DNA of 64,000 bases from Bacteroidaceae bacterium (GTDB taxonomy: Bacteria > Bacteroidota > Bacteroidia > Bacteroidales > Bacteroidaceae), in NCBI GenBank assembly GCA_017469925.1, contig JAFUFK010000016.1, positions 372,001-436,000 on the forward strand, given 5' to 3'. This document shows, one piece after another, positions 1 through 7,003 of this stretch. Under the pieces are notes generated by a model. That model was not told the DNA's origin and made no database searches. It saw only the letters and a program-made list of their open reading frames with translations. The translations under genes were made by a program, and so were the position numbers. The first letter of the stretch is position 1. Each line of letters begins with the position of its first letter.

Positions 1-113
1 GCCTAAGAGATTTCGGCCAAACGCCTAAGAGATTGTGACCGAAGGCATAGGTGTCCCTGGCCAAACGCCTAAGAGCCTTTGGCCAGGCATGGGGGCGCCC
101 AGTTGGGGACGCC
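1..113. repeat. intergenic GCCTAAGAG repeat
   Basis: The word GCCTAAGAG occurs at about 1, 23 and 67, twice preceded by GGCCAAAC. No gene is visible in this stretch. It lies just downstream of the minus-strand sugar kinase and overlaps the hairpin at 56-87. Confidence 0.55.
56..87 (-). terminator. hairpin downstream of the sugar kinase
   Basis: CCTGGCCAAA (56-65) pairs perfectly with TTTGGCCAGG (78-87) around a 12-base loop. It sits about 27 bases after the stop of the minus-strand kinase. There is no strong T-run, so termination is inferred from position and stem quality. Confidence 0.5.
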
Positions 114-998
114 CTACGCGTGGTGGAGCAGGTATTGGGCCATACCCTCGATGGGACGGAGCAGTATGCGCCCGAGGCGGAAGCCCTCCAGGCGGGCAGC
201 CTCCTGGAGTTCGTCGCGATACGAGTGGGCTACGCCGCCGACGAAGTGGACCTCGAGGTCGGGCCTGCGGTAGAGGGCGACGTTGCGACGGAAGAATCGG
301 CGGAACTCGTCGGTGAGTAGATTGTGGACCGCCTCGTCCTCGCGGTGCCGTCCCAGGAAGGGTACGAGCGAGGCCAGGAAGCGGTTGGGCAGGGGTTCGC
401 GATAGACCTTGCGGATGATGTCGGGCGCCGTGAGTCCCGTCTCCTCTTGGAAGGCGCGGAGCAGTTGGGCGTCTGTCTGGCCCTTCAGCAGGTCACCCAC
501 GAGACGGCGGCCGAGTACGGCGCCGCTGCCCTCGTCGCCCAGGATGTAGCCCAGGGGCGAGACGTTCTCCACGATTCGGCGTCCGTCGTAGAGACACGAG
601 TTGCTTCCCGTCCCGAGTATGCAGGCGATGCCCTCGGCGTCGGCGCACAGGGCCTGGGCCGCCCCCAGGAGGTCGCTCTCGACCCTGACTTCGGCCCCGG
701 GGAATCGCTGGCGCAGGAGGCCCTCCAGCACGGCGGAGTAGGGGGGGATGCACCCTGCGCCGTAGAAGTGGACCCGGACCCTCTCCCCGGCCCTTCCCCA
801 TAATGGGGAGGGGGTCGTCTGGGTGTTTGGGCCTTCCCCATTAGGGAGGGAGGTTTGGGGGAGGGCTCGCAGCATCTGCTCCTCCGTGTCGCGGACGGGG
901 TTGATGCCCAGTGTCTCGAACTCGGTGCGGCGGCCTTCGGCGTCGATGCTGAGCCAGGAGGTCTTCGTGCTGCCGCTGTCGGCTATCAGTAGGTTCAT
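114..998 (-). CDS. BadF/BcrA-type ATPase, probable N-acetylglucosamine kinase
   Basis: A 294-residue cytoplasmic kinase of the BadF/BadG/BcrA/BcrD fold, which uses ATP to phosphorylate an amino sugar. The phosphate-1 loop DSGSTKT is at residues 7-13. Further in are FYGAGC, ILGTGSNS and GDEGSG, all typical of bacterial GlcNAc kinases. The start at 998 gives the usual N-terminus MNLLIADSGS; an in-frame ATG at 1022 would add eight residues unlike the family. Residues about 46-72 (PNGEGPNTQTTPSP region) are not part of the normal fold and are encoded by a palindromic repeat (781-866). Substrate is inferred from family resemblance; N-acetylmuramate or another hexosamine is possible. Confidence 0.8.
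   Translation of the reverse strand: MNLLIADSGSTKTSWLSIDAEGRRTEFETLGINPVRDTEEQMLRALPQTSLPNGEGPNTQTTPSPLWGRAGERVRVHFYGAGCIPPYSAVLEGLLRQRFPGAEVRVESDLLGAAQALCADAEGIACILGTGSNSCLYDGRRIVENVSPLGYILGDEGSGAVLGRRLVGDLLKGQTDAQLLRAFQEETGLTAPDIIRKVYREPLPNRFLASLVPFLGRHREDEAVHNLLTDEFRRFFRRNVALYRRPDLEVHFVGGVAHSYRDELQEAARLEGFRLGRILLRPIEGMAQYLLHHA
781..866. repeat. palindromic repeat inserted in frame in the kinase gene
   Basis: Two near-copies of CCTTCCCCATTA(A)TGGGGA-type sequence (about 791-812 and 832-850) lie in the kinase reading frame without breaking it. They encode the Pro/Gly/Thr-rich insertion at residues about 46-72. The sequence resembles an intergenic palindrome rather than coding DNA. Confidence 0.55.
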
Positions 999-1138
999 GT
1001 GTCTCGGGGTTTGCTCCTGCAAAGTTACGAAATGTCGCCCGCATGGCCAAGCCGGGGCGCGCTTTTTTCGCCTGCAGTGCTCCGGGACGCCCGGGGATAG
1101 TCAAAAGGTGGGAATTATTAGGCAAAAGGGACGATTTG

Positions 1139-1170
1139 TTTGGAGTTTTAGGGAGTTTTCCCTATATTTG
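1139..1170 (+). promoter_or_regulatory. Bacteroidetes-type promoter of the AraC gene
   Basis: TTTG at 1139-1142 is followed after 20 bases by TATATTTG at 1163-1170. This matches the -33 TTTG and -7 TAnnTTTG elements used by the Bacteroidetes primary sigma factor. The gene starts at 1192. Confidence 0.65.
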
Positions 1171-1191
1171 CATTTCAAAAGGTCTGATACT

Positions 1192-2061
1192 ATGAAGAAG
1201 AAACAACTAACTAACGAGGGACTGCACCCCGTAATGGCTCACGCCGAGGAGATTGAGCGCAATGGTGTCCTTGTCATCGATAATGTGACCAGCGTGCCTG
1301 GCAAGAACGAAATCTTTGCAACGCCCAACCTCATCGTGGTCATCTGCCACGAGGGCAGTGCGCGGAACCTCTACGACAGCATGCCCGTGCTGATGGGCCC
1401 CCACGACATCGCCGTGATTTATCCCCAACATACCGTACAGAATTGTGACAAGACGCCCGACTACCAGGCCACGCTCATCTGCGTGTCGCCGCGCGTGCTC
1501 GAGGAGGTGCGATACCTCAGTCCGAGGCACTACCAACTGGAGTACATGAAACTGCCCGGCTGCCACCTCGACGCCCAGCACTACGAGACGGTGCTCGACT
1601 GCCTGAAGGTGCTCAGGGCCGTCTGCCAGACCCAGGGTGCCAACCGCGAACCGCTGATGGCCAAGATGCTCGACGTCATGTCGCTCCTGCTCGACAACTA
1701 TCGCTTCCGCGACTCCGATGCCCAGGCCGACCCCACGGGCAGCAAGGAACTGTTCTACCAGTTCTACGACGATCTGGTACACCACTATCAGGAGTCGCAC
1801 GAGGTCAACTTCTACGCCCAGCGCTGCGGCCTTACGCCCAAGTACTTCGCCAGCGTGATAAAGGGCGAGACGGGCGTGACGGCCAGCACCTGGATATCCC
1901 GCTACCTGGCCACTCAGGCCAAGACGCTGCTGCGCAATCCTGCCCTCGAGGTGAAGGAAGTGTGCGATACGTTGGGATTCCCCTGCCAGTCGTCGTTCAG
2001 CCGATTCTTTAAGCATGTGACGGGCATGTCGCCCAGCGACTTCCGCCGCCTGCGGGAGTAG
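1192..2061 (+). CDS. AraC family transcriptional regulator
   Basis: A 289-residue regulator. The N-terminal part is a cupin-like sensor segment (PVLMGPHDIAVIYP). The C-terminal ~95 residues form the two-helix-turn-helix AraC DNA-binding domain, from VNFYAQRCGLTPKYFASVIK to SSFSRFFKHVTGMSPSDFRR. The start at 1192 lies 21 bases after a good promoter; the frame is open further upstream, but that part overlaps the kinase promoter region. It is divergent from the kinase and convergent with the acyltransferase. The ligand and targets cannot be read from sequence. Confidence 0.85.
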   Translation: MKKKQLTNEGLHPVMAHAEEIERNGVLVIDNVTSVPGKNEIFATPNLIVVICHEGSARNLYDSMPVLMGPHDIAVIYPQHTVQNCDKTPDYQATLICVSPRVLEEVRYLSPRHYQLEYMKLPGCHLDAQHYETVLDCLKVLRAVCQTQGANREPLMAKMLDVMSLLLDNYRFRDSDAQADPTGSKELFYQFYDDLVHHYQESHEVNFYAQRCGLTPKYFASVIKGETGVTASTWISRYLATQAKTLLRNPALEVKEVCDTLGFPCQSSFSRFFKHVTGMSPSDFRRLRE

Positions 2062-2084
2062 GCAACCAGGCGCCGGCCTGTCCC

Positions 2085-2816
2085 CTAATCCTCCTCCAGA
2101 CGCGAGGCAATGGCTTCGCGCGAGAGGTCCATGGCGTGCCGGATGTTCTCCGGCCCCTTGCCTATGGGCTCGATGGGTTCGTGCAGGGTGAGCGAGAGCC
2201 GATGCCAATAGACAAAGTTGACGGGGCCCCGGCGGCGCGACAGTACCCTGTAGGGGCCGTTGATGGTGATAGGCACTACGGGCAGCCCTAACTCATCGGC
2301 CAGTTGGTAGGCACCCCGGAAGAAGGGGCCCATACGGCCCGTGAGCGTGCGCTCGCCCTCCGGGAAGACTACCAGCGACGTGCCGTCTTGCAGGACTTCG
2401 CGCGCCCGGTCGTGGGTGCGCTGGATTGCCTTTGGTCCGCGCTTATCGACGAAGATGTGGCCCGCCGACTCACAGGCCTTGCCTATCAAGGGCGCCTGAC
2501 GCAACTCCTGCTTCATCATCCACTTGAAGTTACGACCCAGGTAGCCGTAGATGAGGAATATATCGAACGCCCCCTGGTGATTAGCCACGAAGACGTACGA
2601 AGTCCTATGGTCGATGTGCTCATGACCCTCGACGCGGACGGGCAACAACAGGATGCGCATGAACCATCGCGCCCAGATGTGGCCCGGCCAGTAGCCCCAG
2701 AAGTGGGCCGAGCCCAGGGTGCAGCCGACGATGGTCACAAGGGCCGTCACGAGGGTGATTAGGATGAGCAGCGGGGCTGCCACGAAGAGTTGGTAGAGGC
2801 GATAGAGGAAGTTCAT
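2085..2816 (-). CDS. 1-acyl-sn-glycerol-3-phosphate acyltransferase (PlsC family)
   Basis: A 243-residue membrane-associated enzyme that adds the second acyl chain to lysophosphatidic acid in phospholipid synthesis. It has an N-terminal hydrophobic segment (LLILITLVTALVTIVGCTL), the catalytic NHxxxxD box as NHQGAFD, and the substrate-binding FPEGER box. The start at 2816 places the hydrophobic helix at the N-terminus; an in-frame ATG at 2837 lies inside the simple repeat and is less likely. It belongs to a minus-strand series but is separated from the next upstream gene by a 65-base repeat. Members also act on other lyso-lipids, so the exact substrate is inferred. Confidence 0.85.
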   Translation of the reverse strand: MNFLYRLYQLFVAAPLLILITLVTALVTIVGCTLGSAHFWGYWPGHIWARWFMRILLLPVRVEGHEHIDHRTSYVFVANHQGAFDIFLIYGYLGRNFKWMMKQELRQAPLIGKACESAGHIFVDKRGPKAIQRTHDRAREVLQDGTSLVVFPEGERTLTGRMGPFFRGAYQLADELGLPVVPITINGPYRVLSRRRGPVNFVYWHRLSLTLHEPIEPIGKGPENIRHAMDLSREAIASRLEED

Positions 2817-2881
2817 ATTTAATAATTCATAATTCACAATTCATAATTCATAATTCACAATCCATAATTCATAGCTCACAA
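2817..2881. repeat. AATTCATAATTCACA simple-repeat spacer
   Basis: Imperfect tandem copies of AATTCATAATTCACA fill the gap between the acyltransferase and the MetH-activation-domain gene. Shorter pieces of the same family lie at 21031-21067 and 44395-44420. These are recurring intergenic elements of this genome. Confidence 0.7.
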
Positions 2882-3766
2882 TTACAGATTGGCGGCCAGG
2901 AAGCGGCGCACCTCGGACTCGGGCAGGCCGCGCCTGAGGGCGTAGTCGCGAAGTTGGTCGGTGCCGATGGGACCGATGGCGAAGTGGCTGGCCCGGGGAT
3001 GGGCGAAGATGAGGCCACTCGTCGAGGCGTGGGGGCGCATGGCCCCGCTCTCGGTCAGGCTGACGCCTATGCGCGACATGTCGAGCAACTGGTCGATGAG
3101 GAAGTTGAGACTCTGGTCGGGTAGGGAGGGATAACCTACTGCAGGTCTGCGCCCTACGTATTTTTCCTGGAACATCTCTTCAACGGTCAGCCGCTCGTCC
3201 TTGGCGTAGCCCCACAGGCGCCGGCGCACCTCCTCGTGCATCCGCTCTGCCGTGGCCTCGGCCAGCCGGTCGGCCAGGGTCTGGGCCAGCAGGCGATGGT
3301 AGTCGTCGCCCCCGCTGACCATCGACTCATCTACCGAAGTGACGAACAATCCCACTCGGTCCCGGCGGCCCGACTCCAGGGGCAGGAGGTAGTCGGCCCA
3401 CGAGAGGCACGGGTCGCCGTGCTGCTGGCGGAGCATGGGCAGCCGTGTGCCCTGCGCCTCGCGCCCGTGCAGTACGATGTCGTCGCCGTCGGCGTTGGCC
3501 TCGTATAAGGCGACGATGGCATGGGAGCCCGCCAGGCCCTCGAGGTCGCGCAACAGTTTGAGGGCGTCGTCGTAGAGGCGCATGGCCTCGCGCGCCTTGG
3601 CCTGTTCCTCGTCGGGAAACGAGGCCAGCCACTGGGCGCGGCACGACGTGCAGTTGTGGACCTGGGCCACGTTGCCGTAGCGCGCGGGGAATCCCCAGGT
3701 GTTGAAGAAGTATAGCCAGTTGATGTACGGCACAACCTCGCTGAGTCGGTAGTTGAGGATGCTCAT
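2882..3766 (-). CDS. stand-alone methionine synthase (MetH) activation domain protein
   Basis: A 294-residue protein matching only the AdoMet-binding reactivation domain found at the C-terminus of cobalamin-dependent methionine synthase. It has VGLFVTSVDES, a long helix with LADRLAEATAERMHEEVRRRLWGYAKDE, and the AdoMet-loop RPAVGYPSLPDQS. In the full enzyme this domain delivers methyl groups during reductive reactivation of cob(II)alamin; as a separate chain it presumably works in trans. Its ATG overlaps the TGA of the dihydroorotase gene (ATGA), so translation is coupled. Residues upstream of this ATG read out of frame with pyrC and are not protein-like. No B12-binding motif is present. Confidence 0.8.
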   Translation of the reverse strand: MSILNYRLSEVVPYINWLYFFNTWGFPARYGNVAQVHNCTSCRAQWLASFPDEEQAKAREAMRLYDDALKLLRDLEGLAGSHAIVALYEANADGDDIVLHGREAQGTRLPMLRQQHGDPCLSWADYLLPLESGRRDRVGLFVTSVDESMVSGGDDYHRLLAQTLADRLAEATAERMHEEVRRRLWGYAKDERLTVEEMFQEKYVGRRPAVGYPSLPDQSLNFLIDQLLDMSRIGVSLTESGAMRPHASTSGLIFAHPRASHFAIGPIGTDQLRDYALRRGLPESEVRRFLAANL

Positions 3767-5088
3767 GTGCCAAGGGTTAAAGCCTGGCCGCGCACCGAGT
3801 CGTCGATGCGTCCCTGTTGGTAGGCCAGGCGGCCGTTGAGGAAGGTCTGTTCGACGCGCCACCGGAGGGTCTCGCCTTCGAGCGGGCTCCAGCCGCACTT
3901 GCTCAGGATGTCCCCGCGTCGGAGTGTCCACTCCTCGGGACGGACCAGGACGAGGTCGGCCTTGTAGCCCGGGCGCAGGAAACCGCGCTCCCGGATGCCG
4001 AACAGGCGGGCAGGTTGGTGGCACATGGCATCGACGAGGCGCTCCACCGTGAGCACCCCCTCGCTGACCATCCCGAGCATGGCGACCAGCGAGAACTGTA
4101 CCATGGGCATGCCCGAGGCTGCCCGGGCGCATCCGCCCGACTTCTCCGAAAGCAGGTGGGGGGCGTGGTCGGTGGCGACGGTCAGCAAACGGCCGTCGGC
4201 CAGGGCACGACGGAGGGCGTCGCGGTCGCGTCGCGACTTGATGGCGGGGTTGCACTTGATGCGTGTGCCCAGCCGGGCGTAGTCTTCGTCGCAGAAGAGC
4301 AGGTGGCCGACGCATACCTCCCCGGTGACTTGCTCATTGTCCAAGAGCGTGAGTTCCTGCTCGGTCGTGATGTGGGCAATGTGCAGCCGGGCGCCCGTCT
4401 CCCGGGCCAACGTTACGGCCAGGGACGAAGAACGGAGGCAGGCCTCGGCATCCCGAATCCAGGGGTGATGCTCCACGGCAGGGTCGTCGCCCCACAATTG
4501 TTTGGCCTCGGCCATGCGCTCGGTGATGCGTGGCGTGTCCTCGCAGTGGGTGACGATGGGCAGGGCAGGATTGGCCGCTGCCATACGGAAGACGCGGAGC
4601 AGGTCGGCGGGCTTATCGACGAGCATGTTACCCGTCGAGGAGCCCATGAAGAGTTTGAGAGGAGACCTGTGCCAAGGGACGGTCTGCCCCAGGGTCTGCA
4701 CTCCCATATAATACGCATAGTTGACGCGGCTCTCGCGCTGGCCGAGGGCCATGCGCTCTTGCCAGCGTTCGGGGGTTGTCGTGGGGGGATTGACGTTCGG
4801 CATGTCCATCGTGCTGGTCACGCCACCAGCCAGTGCGGCCCGGCTCTCATGGGCGATGTCGGCCTTGTGCGTAAGGCCCGGTTCGCGGAAGTGTACGTGG
4901 GTGTCGATGATGCCCGGCAAGAGCAGGGCGCCTTCTGCGTCGATGCAGTTCGAAGTGCTTAGGTCAAAGTTCAAAGTCTTGGGCTTGCCCTCTATGACTT
5001 CGGCTATGCGTTCGCCGTCGATGACCAGGGCACCCGGGAAGCGGCGCCCCTCGTTTACTATCTCTGCATTATGGATTAGCGTCCTCAC
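3763..5088 (-). CDS. pyrC: dihydroorotase
   Basis: A 441-residue amidohydrolase that cyclises carbamoyl-aspartate to dihydroorotate in pyrimidine synthesis. The metal-binding HVHFREP motif has histidines at residues 64 and 66. KLFMGSSTGN carries the lysine that is carbamylated in class I enzymes, THCEDT and HIAHIT supply further metal ligands, and ATDHAPH carries the catalytic aspartate. Length matches class I DHOases. A short segment near residue 36-47 (KPKTLNFDLSTSN) is encoded by a GTTCAAAGT-like repeat and looks inserted. It lies 13 bases after the mannosyltransferase gene and is coupled to the downstream MetH-domain gene. Confidence 0.9.
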   Translation of the reverse strand: MRTLIHNAEIVNEGRRFPGALVIDGERIAEVIEGKPKTLNFDLSTSNCIDAEGALLLPGIIDTHVHFREPGLTHKADIAHESRAALAGGVTSTMDMPNVNPPTTTPERWQERMALGQRESRVNYAYYMGVQTLGQTVPWHRSPLKLFMGSSTGNMLVDKPADLLRVFRMAAANPALPIVTHCEDTPRITERMAEAKQLWGDDPAVEHHPWIRDAEACLRSSSLAVTLARETGARLHIAHITTEQELTLLDNEQVTGEVCVGHLLFCDEDYARLGTRIKCNPAIKSRRDRDALRRALADGRLLTVATDHAPHLLSEKSGGCARAASGMPMVQFSLVAMLGMVSEGVLTVERLVDAMCHQPARLFGIRERGFLRPGYKADLVLVRPEEWTLRRGDILSKCGWSPLEGETLRWRVEQTFLNGRLAYQQGRIDDSVRGQALTLGT

Positions 5089-5101
5089 CTCTTAACTCGT
5101 A

Positions 5102-5881
5102 CTATGCACTTTGCACTTTGGACTGGGCAGACCTTTCGGCTGCCCTCGGGTAGTGGCGGAACCATCCGTCCCACCTCAGCCTCATGACACCGAAGAGGGC
5201 TTCGGAGAAGATGCCGCCCGACATCTTGCTGGTGCCCAGCTCGCGGTTGACGAAGATGACGGGAACCTCCTTGATGCGGAAGCCGCACTTCGCGGCGGTG
5301 AACTTCATCTCTATCTGGAAGGCGTAGCCCTTGAAACGAATCTTGTCGAGTTCCAGCGTCTCGAGCACCTCGCGACGATAGCAGACGAAGCCCGCCGTAG
5401 TGTCGTGGATGTTGAGGCCCGTCACGAAGCGCACGTACTTCGATGCAAAGTATGACATCAGTACACGCCCTATCGGCCAGTTGACCACATTGACGCCCGT
5501 CACGTAACGACTGCCGATGGAGACGTCGTAGTCCTCGTCGCGGCAGGCCGCGAGCAGGCGGGGCAGGTCGCTGGGTGCATGACTGAAGTCGGCATCCATC
5601 TCGAAGACGAAGTCGTACCCCTGCTCGATGGCCCACTGGAACCCGCGGATGTAGGCCGTGCCCAGCCCGAGCTTGCCCTGTCGCTCTACGATGAAGAGAC
5701 GGTCGCGCAGGCCGTCGTCCGTCATCAGGCGCTTGACGATGTCGGCCGTTCCGTCGGGCGAACCGTCGTCGATGACCAGGACGTTGAAGCCCTCCTCAAG
5801 GGCCGTCACGGCACGGATTATGTTCTCGATGTTCTCTTTCTCGTTGTACGTCGGGATGATGACAATAGAGCGTTGTTGCAT
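5102..5881 (-). CDS. polyprenol (dolichol)-phosphate mannosyltransferase, GT2 family
   Basis: A 259-residue family 2 glycosyltransferase of the DPM1 type, which transfers mannose or a related sugar from a nucleotide donor to polyprenyl phosphate. Motifs are IIPTYNEKENI, VIDDGSPDGT and the DxD-type EMDADFSHAP, then GSRY and the acceptor-side MSGGIF. There are no C-terminal membrane helices, as in the soluble-type enzyme. Start at 5881 gives MQQRSIVIIPTYNE; a more distal ATG at 5920 would add residues without homology sense. The last residues (SAQSKVQSA) come from a GCACTTTG-type simple repeat. It is first in the operon with pyrC and the MetH-domain gene. Confidence 0.85.
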   Translation of the reverse strand: MQQRSIVIIPTYNEKENIENIIRAVTALEEGFNVLVIDDGSPDGTADIVKRLMTDDGLRDRLFIVERQGKLGLGTAYIRGFQWAIEQGYDFVFEMDADFSHAPSDLPRLLAACRDEDYDVSIGSRYVTGVNVVNWPIGRVLMSYFASKYVRFVTGLNIHDTTAGFVCYRREVLETLELDKIRFKGYAFQIEMKFTAAKCGFRIKEVPVIFVNRELGTSKMSGGIFSEALFGVMRLRWDGWFRHYPRAAERSAQSKVQSA

Positions 5882-6003
5882 ACTCAGTAATTCTATGATT
5901 CTATCGCAAAGGTAGTGCAAGCCGAGCGAAAAAACAAATTTTTATTTGAGTTTTTCCGAGGCGAAGCCTATCTTCAAGCCTGCAAAGCAGGATTAAAGGT
6001 ACG

Positions 6004-6041
6004 AAAAATCCCCAACACACGAAAGGTATTGGGGAGTTTTT
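6004..6041 (-). terminator. bidirectional terminator
   Basis: TCCCCAA (6009-6015) pairs with TTGGGGA (6029-6035). A-run 6004-6008 gives the U-tract for minus-strand transcripts from the flavin-reductase gene, and TTTTT at 6037-6041 would serve the plus strand. The rest of the gap 5882-6082 shows no gene. Confidence 0.7.
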
Positions 6042-6082
6042 ATGCGAGATTCGCCAAAAGGGCCGGTGTCTTTCGGCGGAGG

Positions 6083-6763
6083 TTACTGGAACTTCTTGCC
6101 AGCTCCCCAGGCCTTGCCGACCTCCTCTCCGAGGGCGCGGTAGCACATGCCTGCGGCATCGAAGACGATGGGCTTGAGTTTCGAGAGGTCCACCTTGCCG
6201 TCGGTGAGGATGCTCTCGTCGGCACTCTGGTTCACCACCTCGCCGATGAGCATCCCGTCCTCGAAGCTTACCACCCGACACTCGAGTGTCAGAGGGTACT
6301 CGTTGACGATGGGCGCATCGACGTTAGGGCTGGGCGTGATGGTGAAGCCCGCACGAGCCACCTTGTCGGGCACGTCGTTCGCGCTGACGATTCCGAAGTA
6401 GTCCGACTCAGCCACGGTGCGCTCGTCGGCAAAACTGATGGTGAAGGCTCCCGTCCGCTCCAGGTTCTCCGTCGTCTTGTGCTTCGAGAGGCTGATGGCT
6501 ATCTGCTTGTAGCCCGCCTGGCCAGCCCAGGCTGCCATCATCACGTCGGGGTTCTTGTTCTCGTCCCACGTGGCTATCATCACGCAAGGCTGGGGCGTGG
6601 TCACCAGGGCGTGGTCGGGACCGAAGTTCTTCCGCCCCGTCACTTCCTTGAGTTCCTCGGCTGCGGGGTTCACGTTCACGTTTTCTTCTTGGTTCTCATT
6701 CGTCTGTTTGCCACCGCAGGCCACCAGAGCCAGCAGCGACATGGCAAGGAATACTTTCTTCAT
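6083..6763 (-). CDS. flavin reductase-like (FMN-binding split barrel) lipoprotein
   Basis: A 226-residue protein. MKKVFLAMSLLALVACGG is a lipoprotein signal with the lipobox LVAC; the mature N-terminal Cys is followed by an Asn/Glu-rich linker. The body (ALVTTPQPCVMIATWDE, PDVMMAAWAGQAG, RTGAFTISFAD, PLTLECRVVSFEDGMLIGEVVN) is the flavin reductase/FMN-binding split-barrel fold. It probably binds FMN outside the cytoplasm; a redox partner is not visible nearby. The start was chosen to leave the signal peptide at the N-terminus. The protein ends AGKKFQ. A terminator follows it. Confidence 0.8.
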   Translation of the reverse strand: MKKVFLAMSLLALVACGGKQTNENQEENVNVNPAAEELKEVTGRKNFGPDHALVTTPQPCVMIATWDENKNPDVMMAAWAGQAGYKQIAISLSKHKTTENLERTGAFTISFADERTVAESDYFGIVSANDVPDKVARAGFTITPSPNVDAPIVNEYPLTLECRVVSFEDGMLIGEVVNQSADESILTDGKVDLSKLKPIVFDAAGMCYRALGEEVGKAWGAGKKFQ

Positions 6764-6974
6764 AATCGTATTTTTTAGTGATTGCTCCTGCAAAGGTAGC
6801 ATAAACCGACGAAAGACGCAAGAGTGAACGCAAATTTGTCACCCAAACCACGCCCTTTACATCATAGGGTTTGCATCAGAACAGGCGGTTGACGCTATCT
6901 CCACTTTTCCAACCAAATTTCGGAAGGAAAGCAACTTTTGGGTCTCTTTCTTCGTTTACGTCCCAAACTTTTCG

Positions 6975-6982
6975 TAATTTTG
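6975..6982 (+). promoter_or_regulatory. -7 element of the cas12a promoter
   Basis: TAATTTTG matches TAnnTTTG and lies 21 bases before the cas12a ATG. No good TTTG was seen 19-21 bases upstream. The rest of the gap 6764-7003 shows no gene or anti-repeat. Confidence 0.5.
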
Positions 6983-7003
6983 TGCAAATCCAATAGTAAT
7001 GTT

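Noticed and set aside
1207..2208. A long minus-strand open frame opposite the AraC gene at 1192
   Set aside because: It is His/Leu/Val-rich shadow text antisense to a clear regulator and has no recognisable motif.
3817..4962. A 381-codon plus-strand open frame opposite pyrC
   Set aside because: It is antisense to motif-complete dihydroorotase and shows shadow composition.
6764..7003. A possible tracrRNA or anti-repeat next to cas12a
   Set aside because: No stretch complementary to the repeat was seen there, and Cas12a systems do not need a tracrRNA.
6938..7003. A longer cas12a start at 6938
   Set aside because: It lies upstream of the -7 promoter element and adds residues that do not resemble any Cas12a N-terminus.
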